A program made the position numbers and the translations under genes. Below are positions 50,942 through 64,000 of a stretch of 64,000 bases of DNA, piece by piece. The stretch is taken from assembly GCA_030035585.1 (NCBI GenBank), contig CM057475.1, positions 5,775,501 through 5,839,500 of the forward strand. The letters are read 5' to 3'. Position 1 is the stretch's first letter. Each line of letters opens with the position of its first letter. The notes under the pieces were generated by a model. It had not been told where the DNA came from and did not search any database. It was given only the letters and a program-made list of their open reading frames with translations. The DNA is from Dugong dugon (lineage: Eukaryota; Chordata; Mammalia; Sirenia; Dugongidae).

Positions 50942-51218
50942 GATTGTTCATTGCTAATATATAGAAATACAATTGATTTTCAGGTAACAGTTTAATATGT
51001 TAAGTCCTATGTTGATGTTATGTGCAAAGTACTGTGGAAGCATAAAGAAGGAACACTGACTCTACTTATGGCACCAAGAAAGACTTCACAGAAGACAACA
51101 TGAATTTTGTAGCTATTTTCTTGATTTGTAGGATGAGCATCTTGCCCCAAATTCTAGCTGAGTTTATAGGAATCAAGATACAAATTATTGTAAAATTATT
51201 TTTTAAAAGCAGTGTGCT

Positions 51219-52199
51219 CAGAAAAAAACATTCTTTGATGATTATGAGGGTGGGGAGGGAGGGAGAGGGTTATTCACTAACTAGATAGTAGACAAGAATT
51301 ATCTTAGGTGAACGGAAAGACAACATACAATACAGGTGAAGTCAGCACAACTGGAATAAACCAAAAGCTAAGAAATTTCCTGAATACAACCACACACTTT
51401 GAGGGACAGTGTAGCAGGGGTGGGTGTTTGGGGACTGTGGTTTCAGGGGACGTCTAGGTCAGTTGGCATAACAAAGTTTATTAAGAAAATGTTCTGCATC
51501 CCACTTTGGTGAGTGACATCTGGGGTCTTGAAAGCTAGTGAGCAGCCATCTAAGATGCATCAATTTGGTCCAACCCACCTGGAGCAGAGGAGAATGAAGA
51601 ACATCAAAGACACAAGGAAAATATTAGCCTAAGAGACAAAAGGGGCCACATAAGCCAGAGACTCCATCAGCCTGAGACCAGAAGAACTAGATGGTGCCTG
51701 GCTACAACCAGTGACTGCTTTGACGGGGAACACAACAGAGAGTCCCTGACAGAGCAAGAGAAAAGTGAGGTACGAACTCAACTTCTAGTAAAAAGACCAA
51801 ACTTAATGGTCTGACTAAGAGTGGCGGAACCCCAGAAGACATGGCCCCTGGACCCTCTGTTAACGCAGAACTAAAACCATTCCCACAGCCGACTCTTCAA
51901 ACAGAGATTATACTGGACTATAAGACATAAAATGATACTCATGAAGAGTGTGCTTCTTAGTTAAAGTAGATAGATACACGAGACTAATTGGGCAGCTCCT
52001 GTTCGGAGGTGAGATGAGAAGGCAGAAAGGCATAGGAGCTGGTTGAATGGACATGGGAAACCTGGGGTAGGAAGGAGGATTATACGGTCACATTAGAGGG
52101 ATAGCAGCTAGGGTCACATAACAATGTGTGTATAAATTTTTGTATGAGAAACTAACTTGAGCTGTAAACTTTCACCTAAAGCACAATTAAAAAAAAAAA
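51219..52199 (+). mobile_element. afrotherian RTE-class LINE 3' end, sense, about 980 bp with poly(A) and 14-bp target duplication
   Basis: AAAAGCAGTGTGCT lies at 51205-51218 and again at about 52200-52213, after an A-run of roughly 15. The body has ACTAACTAGATAGTAGACAAG, CTGGGGTCTTGAAAGC...AGATGCATCAA, and AGACCAGAAGAACTAGATGG. The end, TGAGCTGTAAACTTTCACC...AAAGCACAATT, is a 3' UTR that I know from elephant DNA. No coding region is included. Confidence 0.85.
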
Positions 52200-52213
52200 A
52201 AAAGCAGTGTGCT

Positions 52214-52439
52214 GATATAACCGATAAGGGTCTACTCTCTAAAAACATGTAGAAAGTTCTGCAATTAACAAAAAGACAAATAATCAAAAACTGGGCAAAG
52301 CACATTAACAAACCCTTCACTAAAGAGGGTATTCAAATGGCCAACAGACACATAGAAAGATCCTCAACCTCCTTAGCCAACAAAGAATTGCAAATCAAAA
52401 CCACAGTGAGATACCACTTCACTCCTGCTAGGATGGCTT
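52214..52439 (+). mobile_element. L1 ORF2 fragment, sense
   Basis: CAAAAACTGGGCAAAGCAC, CACTAAAGAGGGTATTCAAATGG and ACCACAGTGAGATACCACTT are the well-known ORF2 C-terminal stretch. The next element is an AfroSINE. Confidence 0.85.
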
Positions 52440-52563
52440 AGGAGCCCTGGTGGCACAAGGTTAAGAGCAATTTGAATCCACCAGCTGCTCCTTGGAAACC
52501 CTATGGGGCAATTCTCCTCCATCCTATAGAGTCACTATGAGTCAGAATTGACTCCATGGCACA
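52440..52563 (+). mobile_element. AfroSINE with internal deletion of the tRNA-like head
   Basis: It starts GGAGCCCTGGTGGCACAAGG, then jumps from GGTTAAGAGC to AATTTGAATCCACC, so about 25 bp around the anticodon-loop region are missing. It ends TGACTCCATGGCA. Confidence 0.88.
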
Positions 52564-53920
52564 CGATCCCAACAGTTAATATTTAATTTTGTCAGTCACT
52601 CCGGTTATGTCCTTTGTAGCTGTTTTTCCCCAGTCTAAGATCCAGTCCCTGATCACACTTTGCATCGAGTTGTCTTTTAAACTGGAACAGTTTCTCGCCT
52701 TTCCTTGTGTTTGTTCACCTTGATATGTTTTAAAGCATATAAACCAATTATTTTGTAGACTGTCCCTCATTTTGGTTTGCCTAATGTTTCTTCATTATTA
52801 GATTTGGTTAATTCATTTACGGCAAGAATTCCATAGGAGTGGTGATGTGTCCTAATCAGTCCATCTTTTGAGGAAACAGGTGATGTCGGTTAATTCCGAT
52901 AGTTGCAATGTCAGGTGCCATGACTTAGTTAAAGGTGAAGGCCAGGTTTCTCCGCTGTCAGGTTACTCTTTTCCCTTTGTATTTAATCTGTAATTATATA
53001 TTTTATATACTTTGAAACTTTAAATAGTTCAGCTGTCTGAAATGGTCGGTCTGCCTGCATTTTATTTACTGCCAGGATTAGGGCAATTGTGCTAAAAAAA
53101 AAAAAAAAAAAAAAAACAAACTTGAATCATAGTTCTCAGTGTTGCTTTGCTTCTTCCTCTTTTTTTTAATATATAAAAATATCTTGCTGAGGGTTTTCAG
53201 TTTTTCTTTTTATTTCACTGTTGAGTTTTGAAAAGTCAAGTGATTATTAAGTTGACCGCAGGAATTGGAATGAACTTACTTAGTGATAGTGGAGCACTTA
53301 TGACACCATCCCTGCTGATATGCCCAGGCCTGATGAGTTAGAAATCTATGCTCTGTGGAGCTTTTGGTGCATATTCTCATCAAATGGATGGTAATTATGC
53401 TTTTTCCCTTTCTCACTTCTCATGCTATAATATCCTGGCTTTACACAGTCATTTGAAGTACCTTGCGTGTTGATAGGCAGCTCCTTGGCTTTATTTTAAT
53501 GTCACTTTTCTTAGCAGGGAATGTATTTGTGTAGAATTTCTTTTCTCAACAATATAAATAAGATATTACTATCAGATTACTGACATTGAGAACAGTGGAC
53601 TTCTGTAAAACACAGTTTTTATGCATTCCTCATCCAAAAAAAGCAATGACTACGACAGAGCATATTTTGTTTTCTATGTTGATTGATGCATTCAGTCGCT
53701 CTTTATATGATAAACAGTATAGTGGCTTTTGACGGTGTCTGAGGGAAATAATAGCAAGTCACTAAGGCTGGGGTTTTGTTTTGCTTTTGTTTTTAATAGA
53801 CATTTGTCAATGAGATAATTTCAGAAAGGAGGAATAGGTTTATTTACAATGACTCTTTAGAAGGCACTGGTTTTAAGGAAAATCTCCTTGACAACGGTAG
53901 TGACGGATGGTTTGTTTCAG
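52564..53920. other. intronic DNA, no gene seen
   Basis: Unique-looking, with 23 consecutive A at 53094-53116. A strong acceptor follows at 53911-53920. Confidence 0.45.
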
Positions 53921-53999
53921 GTGCTGAACAATACAGTGAGTACGTGGGCTATGCCGAAACGTACCGCTGGGTGCGGAGCCACGAAGATGGGAGTGAGAG
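53921..53999 (+). CDS. PARG: PARG internal exon with substrate-binding tyrosine (human about 785-811)
   Basis: The exon is 79 nt with acceptor TGTTTCAG and donor AG|GTGAGT. GT completes the Gly codon, then it reads A-E-Q-Y-S-E-Y-V-G-Y-A-E-T-Y-R-W-V-R-S-H-E-D-G-S-E and AG of a split Arg. By spacing from the QEE motif, the Tyr at 53950-53952 is the counterpart of human Tyr795, the residue that stacks on adenine and is contacted by PARG inhibitors. The first residue, the V in Y-V-G-Y and the V in W-V-R differ from what I recall of human (Thr, Thr and Ser). These are surface-type changes. Confidence 0.96.
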
Positions 54000-57097
<3,098 letters not shown>

Positions 57098-57378
57098 TTT
57101 TTTTTTTCAATATTTTATGGGGTTTTAGGTGAAAGTTTGCCCAGCAACTTAGGTTCCTGTTTAACAATTTTTATTCGGATTGTTCCGTGACATTGGTTAC
57201 AATTTTCACACTGTGCCAGCATTCTCTTTATTTCCATTCTGTTTGTTCTGTTTGCATTGATCTAGCTTCCCTTCCCCTCCTTGCCTTCTCATCTTTGCTT
57301 TTGGGTACATATTGACTGTTAGGTCTCATATAGTTGATTGTTTAAGAGAGCACATTACTTGCGAGTGATACGTTTCTG
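57098..57378 (-). mobile_element. RTE-class LINE 3' end, antisense, truncated
   Basis: GGGTTTTAGGTGAAAGTTTGC is the reverse of the end seen at about 52150-52185. TCCGTGACATTGGTTACAATT and GAGAGCACATTACTTGCGAG parallel 10990-11180. Confidence 0.75.
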
Positions 57379-58008
57379 TTATAAAATGTTACCTTTTAAG
57401 TGCATACGTGTGAATTTTTCACATGGTCACTAATATTAAAAGACATTTACATAAGCAGTAGGTAGTTTGGGGAGAAATATAAGAGAAGGAAAATAAAACA
57501 AAAACATATTTTGCCATAGTCACATATTAATACAAATGTAAATGCTGATTTTTTTAAAATGGATAATGTCTATATCTCTCTGCGGGAGCTAGATCATTTA
57601 CTTATATAGCACTAACCTTCAGTTCCCTGTCCTCAAAGACACAAGGCTTTTTAAAGATTTGAAGCTTTGGTGTACGTGAATAGATTAAATTAATTGTAAG
57701 TATTACCAATATTGAAAAACATTTATTTGTAGAATGTAGGGTCCTTGTGATACACACTTCATACAAGAAGAATGAGTCTATAAATAACCTGGCAAGAGAA
57801 AAAGTTTTATTTCATTCGAGTAGTCGGTGACCAGGACACTGCCTAGCTTGTGGGAGCTTCTCAAAAATTAACTGTTCAATGAATTAGTCAGTGAGTAATT
57901 AAATAACTCTTTAGACAATACTAACTCAGTTTTTAAGATAAACTTTTTAGAAATTACATAGGTACATTATCTCAAATCATCAATGTTACAAATTGTTTGA
58001 TATTTCCT
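57379..58008. other. intronic DNA, no gene seen
   Basis: AT-rich. The stretch 57825-57890 may be a decayed L2/MIR tail. Confidence 0.4.
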
Positions 58009-58017
58009 ATTCTTCAA

Positions 58018-58182
58018 ACAAAAGAAGCCTTGGTGGTACAGTGGTTGAACCTGCCAGCAGCTCTGTGGGAGAAAAGACCTGGAGATCTGCACCCATAAAG
58101 ATTACAGCCAGGAGACCCAGTGCTACTCTGTCCTGTAGGGTCGCTGTGATTCGGAATTGACTCGACAGCATACCACAACAAC
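58018..58182 (+). mobile_element. AfroSINE, head deleted, 9-bp target duplication
   Basis: ATTCTTCAA lies at 58009-58017 and 58183-58191. It starts GAAGCCTTGGTGGTACAGTGG and then jumps to the CAGCAGCTCTGTGGGAGAAA middle. It ends in CACAACAAC. Confidence 0.88.
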
Positions 58183-58419
58183 ATTCTTCAAGTCCTTATT
58201 TAACGCTCAGTAAATTCAGTGTCACATCAAGTGCACAACAACAGATGGAGCCATCTGAAGCGGATGGTTGATCTTTAATATACAGTGATGCAGTTCTGTG
58301 TTTGTTTTCAGCCTGCCATCATTGATGGCGATATGCAGTTAGGTCTAATTTATAATTCTTAAAAGGTTATTTTCAGTCAAATGCAGGTAGATTTTGGGGA
58401 TTTTTTGGTTATACAAGTA

Positions 58420-58655
58420 ACAGTAGTAAAAGTAATCGCTGTCGTTAAATGATTGCTCACCGTATCTGCATAGTACTTTAAATGCATTGTCTGAGTTCAT
58501 CCCAGTCACCCAGTGAGGTGTGGATACTGTTCTTATTTCCCATTTAGAGACTCCGTGTATTGAATTGAGCCTCAGGAAGTTGAATAACTTGCCCAAGATT
58601 ACACGGCTAGGCAGTGACAAAGCCAGGACTTGAATCCAAGTCCACTTAACATCCA
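58420..58655 (-). repeat. MIR
   Basis: ATTTCCCATTTAGAGACTCC...CTCAGGAAGTTGAATAACTTGCCCAAG...ACACGGCTAGGCAGTGAC...GGACTTGAATCCAAG is a clear antisense MIR. Confidence 0.85.
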
Positions 58656-58734
58656 GACTTTTTATCTGGCTCAATCAAATTGTTGAAAATATTCCCTGCA
58701 TTTGGTCAACACATGATCTCCTTCCTGTCAGCAT

Positions 58735-59045
58735 ATGCCTGGGTCACCTCTTTTCTTTCAATCTTATTCCTCACTATGAGCCAGGTACGTGTTAAATGCT
58801 TTTCTCAGTATCCTATTCTGTTTGAATCCTAGGTTCAGAAGATATACTTTCTCAAAGAATTTGAAGATTTTCCCCCAAGTCTATTTATTAAATTCCTATG
58901 AGACAAGGAAATACCACAGGTGGTGTATAGCCATATTAAACACCTGGGCTAACATTGAGTAAGCACCTAGTTCAGGACCTCGCACCTGGGAAGGCATTTG
59001 GTAAATGTGTATCCTTTCATTCACTGCTTTATTCCCTCCAGAATT
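58735..59045. repeat. possible MIR/L2 relics
   Basis: CTATGAGCCAGGTACGTGTTAAATGC and GGACCTCGCACCTGGGAAGGC...GGTAAATG look like decayed MIR and L2 tails. They are weak matches. Confidence 0.35.
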
Positions 59046-59864
59046 GTTCTGTTAGTAAAGAATTTGTTTTCTAATTTTTTTATTGAAGAAGGAGAAAGCA
59101 ATAAATAACTTTTGTTAACTGTTATTGACTACGTAATTAGAAAACGAATCCAAATAACTTTGGACCTTCTAGATGAAAGCATTCCATTGTTTATTAATTA
59201 CATTTTCCTATTAAAATGGAATTATGAATGTTAGTACGAGCAACAGGGAACTTTACATAAACTGGCAGCACAACTTGGAGAGAATACTAAGCTAAATGTT
59301 CTCCATCTCATTATGTTCTGTACATGTAGGTCTAAAGCACAAGTCTCTATTAAATCTCTCCAGGGATGACTTGCATAATTCTCTTTTTTGTTTTTTCCGT
59401 GCTAGATAGAAAGTGGGCAGGAATAGAAACTGCGTTTTTCTAAATCAGGCAACAGCGCATTAAGACCAGCTTGACCATCAGAATTCAGTATGGACTTCTG
59501 AGCTCTAGAGGCCTGTTTACTACTGTTAGGCATTATTCACTGGATAGTAATTGAAAGGGCAGTCCCGCAAAGCACTTTACTACCTCTTGAAAGAGTCACT
59601 CCATCCAGGCTCTGTAGCCTTTTGGACCCATATCGTGGCTTGCAGGTAGAGTTGATTTTTAAAAGGGAAGAATCAGTCTCCCTTTATCTGACTGATACTG
59701 TGAAGCAGTGTTTAATCCTGTGAGAGATCAGCTAGATGACATTCTAGAAGAGAATTCTCTTTTGTGGTTGGAAAGATTTATGACTCCAGCCTGCAAACGC
59801 GGCAAGTAACTAACTCTGCATGGGAAGACAGGAATCAGCTCTGAAGAGTTGTGTTTAGCCATGT
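59046..59864. other. intronic DNA, no gene seen
   Basis: No repeat or exon recognised. Confidence 0.45.
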
Positions 59865-59874
59865 TAGGCTCATT

Positions 59875-60036
59875 TCTATACCCAAACCCTTTGCCATGGA
59901 GTCCATTCCGACTCATAGCCACCCTATAGGACAGAATAGAACCGCCCCATAGGGTTTCCAAGGAGAGGCTGGTGAATTCGAACTACAGCCTTTTGATTAG
60001 CAGCCAAGCTCTTAACCGCTGCACCACCAGGGCTCC
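59875..60036 (-). mobile_element. AfroSINE, antisense, 10-bp target duplication
   Basis: TAGGCTCATT lies at 59865-59874 and 60037-60046. The minus strand starts AGGAGCCCTGGTGGTGCAGCG and reads GAATTCACCAGCCTCTCC. It is the short subfamily. Confidence 0.93.
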
Positions 60037-60046
60037 TAGGCTCATT

Positions 60047-62486
60047 CAGGTAAGATTAAATAATGAGTATATTTCATGGAGGCTTCTGGATCAGAGTTGA
60101 ACAAGGAGGCGATATTGCCCGTGGAGGGAATCACCACCATTTGCTTTTTGTTTTTATTGATTTGTTATTATTACCCACCCCAAATTTGGAAAGGGGTTGT
60201 TATTATACCAGAGCTTGATCAAATCTAATCATACTTGCTGCTGATATTTCTAAGAAGTTCAACATCTAATCATTTATAATATTTTCTTAAGTATGTGTCA
60301 CTTTACTTTTCAGGAATATTTGCCCAAAAAGTATCATTCCTACTGAGTCTTCCCTTAAGTCCTTCAATATATAGAATCAGAATAACTGTAGAAATACCTA
60401 ATCCAATCTTTGATTTTACACGTGAGGAAACTGAGGCCCATTTTATATTGCATTTTAAAATAGCATTAGTATTTACTAATATTACAATTATTTTAAAGAT
60501 AAAAAGGTGATCGAAAATCCTCCCTTTTAGACAGTTGTTTTCATTTTGTATATCTTTGCTCATGAATATTTAGTTTAATATAGATGTGCTCAAAAGTTTC
60601 CTATAATTTTATATTTTACCTATTTATTTCATTTGCCCCTGTATTGTAAATTTTTTCATTCTTCCCAGTAATCTTCATAATAAAATTTTAATGGCCATAA
60701 AATTTGTTGAGTTGATATAGTCTGATTTTAACTATCTTATTTTTTAATAATTAGGTAATTCCAAGTTTTTCTCTATTATTGATAGTGTGGTCTTTGTACA
60801 GTTGACCATTTTTTGCTATCGTTAGAAAAAAATGTATAAAAATGTTAACACTGAATCCAAGGATAATTTTAAGACTCTTGATTTCTATTACTTTACCTTC
60901 TAAAACATCATTAAAGGCCTTTTTATATCATGTTTGTTTTGTGAAATCCATACTAAAACCTCAGGAAATAAGTGTCAGTACCAAGTGTATATTAAGTTAG
61001 ACAAATATAGTATGGTCACTCATATAAATAAACAACTCTTTAGGAGCAATAATTGTTAAGTTATTAACCTAACAAACAGTATAATGTATTTATATGATAA
61101 TGAAATGTAGTTTAATTATATTTAGTTGGTCCTGCTAAAATTCATGCTGAAGCCAGAGTTCTTGTGCGTGTGTGGGTGCGTGTGTGGGTGTGGGTGTGTG
61201 TACATGCATGTGTGGATACTTGTGACAGGCTCTTCCCGTAAGTGCCATCTGTTTCCTAGGCCCAGTTCTGGGCCTGTAGGTTTTTACACCTGTTTTCTTT
61301 GGTCCCTTTTCCACATTCTTTGTTTCTTTCCTGCATCTCTATCTTCACCATTTCCTGCTCTCTAGTTTTTAACTCTAGATACCAGTATTTCCTCCTGCCT
61401 CTTGCTTCTCAGAGCTCCTCTTTGCAGCCTTTAGGACTCCAAAATTGCTCTATCTTTTCCTCTTTATCCCTTCCCGTCAAAGCTTATTCTTCAGTGTAAC
61501 ACTGTGAGATATAGGTATGTTGGTATTGGCATCTTCTACTTCCTGTTCTGAGGTTTGATTGCTGTTTCTTTTTCCCCGTTTAAATTTATTAGTGAAAATA
61601 AATTGCTCTTTCATTGCGGACAGTCGGGTTGGGGTGTGGATAGAGTTGGAGCTGGCTTTCCTTTGTTCTCACCCCTCTCATCACTGTCCTCGAGTACTCT
61701 GGCTCTGGTAGGGAAAAAGAAACATGTTTATCTGTGTGGAGCCCTCGAGGACTCCTAGCACCTTTTCCTATGAAGTGAGAACCTGGCAGCTCTTTTGAGG
61801 TCTCAGGACCTTTATCTGATCTTTGTTCCCGAGTGAGGAGCTCAGTTCTTACTGTAAAAGGAAATGATTCCCTGACTTGTGGCCCTGCCTGATCGCCAGC
61901 ATCTAAGAGATACATACCTCCGCTTCCCAAGGAAGGGACAGGACTTGGATGTCCCTTTAAAGGTGACTCAGAGGAGCTTACTGATTCTCTGTCTCTTATT
62001 TCTGACCTTAGAAATACTTACTTTTAGCAGAGTAAAAGAATTCATATTAATTACAACCGCTTATTGTTTATACCTGACTACCCTGCCATCGTTTTTATAT
62101 CATCTATTTCTATTTGATTAACGTCTTACAGTTTTATTTGATTTTATTTGGTTGGAACATTAAATATGGCTTAATTTCAGTTCTGTAGTTTGTTTTTGTT
62201 ATGGCCATTTTTCAAGAACATTTCAGGAAAATTGGTTAATACTTTGATTTTGCTTCAAGTAATTCTCCATTTTTCGTCTTTAGTCTCACTAAGATGTGTT
62301 TGCTCATTGAAGTAAAGTTAGCCCGGTTATTTAGAGACAGCAGTAAGGAAAAGGCTAAAAAGGCATTTTAATGGTATGAAACAGAGACATGAGCTAGGAG
62401 GTTAGGAAAGCTTCCTCGTCATCCAGATGAGTTAGAAGAACTTGACAGGAAGTGAAGTGGCAAAGGCATGTCTGTTCTGACAGCAG
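60047..62486. other. intronic DNA, no gene seen
   Basis: Mostly unique. A GTGTGGG/GTGTGC simple repeat lies at about 61164-61212. Open frames at 61126-61499 are driven by this repeat and pyrimidine-rich DNA. Confidence 0.45.
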
Positions 62487-62618
62487 GTTTGTATCTCCTT
62501 TGTTGGCATCATGGTAGCAACTCTTTTATCTTTGAAGAACCTGCTAAAAAAAATTGAGTTCGCTGATATTTTTGACCTGAAAGAGATTTTCAGAAGCTCC
62601 ATGCATCGGATTATGCAG
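62487..62618 (+). other. candidate cryptic exon, 44 codons, phase 0 at both ends
   Basis: Between GACAGCAG (acceptor-like, ends 62486) and CAG|GTAGTT (62619) lie 132 nt with no stop. From an internal ATG at 62511 they read M-V-A-T-L-L-S-L-K-N-L-L-K-K-I-E-F-A-D-I, then F-D-L-K-E-I-F-R-S-S-M-H-R-I-M-Q. The amphipathic helix-like pattern and the symmetric phase would let it slot in frame between K and A-Y-C-G-F of PARG. The pyrimidine tract is poor and I know no PARG isoform with this insert. It may be chance. Confidence 0.2.

Positions 62619-64000
<1,382 letters not shown>

Overview
This window is a piece of a mammalian nuclear genome, almost certainly from an afrotherian and most likely an elephant-type species. 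It holds the middle of one gene on the + strand: PARG, poly(ADP-ribose) glycohydrolase. The afrotherian assignment rests on the dominant short repeat, a tRNA-derived SINE (AfroSINE type). About fourteen copies occur, many with clean target-site duplications, next to LINE 3' ends that resemble the RTE/BovB-class elements I know from elephant DNA. I found no sign of bacterial, viral-particle or CRISPR-type content.

Gene layout. Nine consecutive internal coding exons can be placed to the base: 8718-8810, 13631-13788, 22071-22150, 33957-34017, 37647-37722, 41961-42108, 53921-53999, 55422-55530 and 63778-63883. They total 910 nt (303 codons plus one base). Every junction keeps the reading frame, and every intron is GT-AG except one that can only be read as GC-AG. 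The encoded stretch corresponds to about residues 580-882 of the human protein. It includes the helical accessory region and the macrodomain-type catalytic centre: a GGG loop, the Q-E-E catalytic signature at 42015-42023 and the substrate-binding Tyr at 53950-53952. The first exons with promoter and targeting signals, and the last exons with the 3' UTR, lie outside the window on either side.

Intron layout. 1-8717: antisense L1, a HAL1-like element split by a solo MaLR-type LTR, then mostly unique DNA. 8811-13630: SINEs, an LTR-like relic, L2 and an RTE 3' end. 13789-22070: an SINE nested in a MIR, and an antisense L1. 22151-33956: an RTE element next to a roughly 7.2 kb antisense L1 carrying two SINEs. 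34018-41960: older CR1/L3, MIR and L2 relics. 42109-53920: L1 pieces, two sense RTE copies, SINEs, a perfect 42-bp triple repeat and one unexplained open reading frame. 54000-63777: sparse repeats.

Points most worth attention: the non-canonical GC donor after the exon ending at 55530; a (TG)8T12 tract directly against the acceptor of the 61-nt exon, like the CFTR exon 9 arrangement; a symmetric in-frame candidate cryptic exon at 62487-62618; and the unexplained ORF at 44996-45268. Repeat family names come from recognition of diagnostic stretches, not from a database search.
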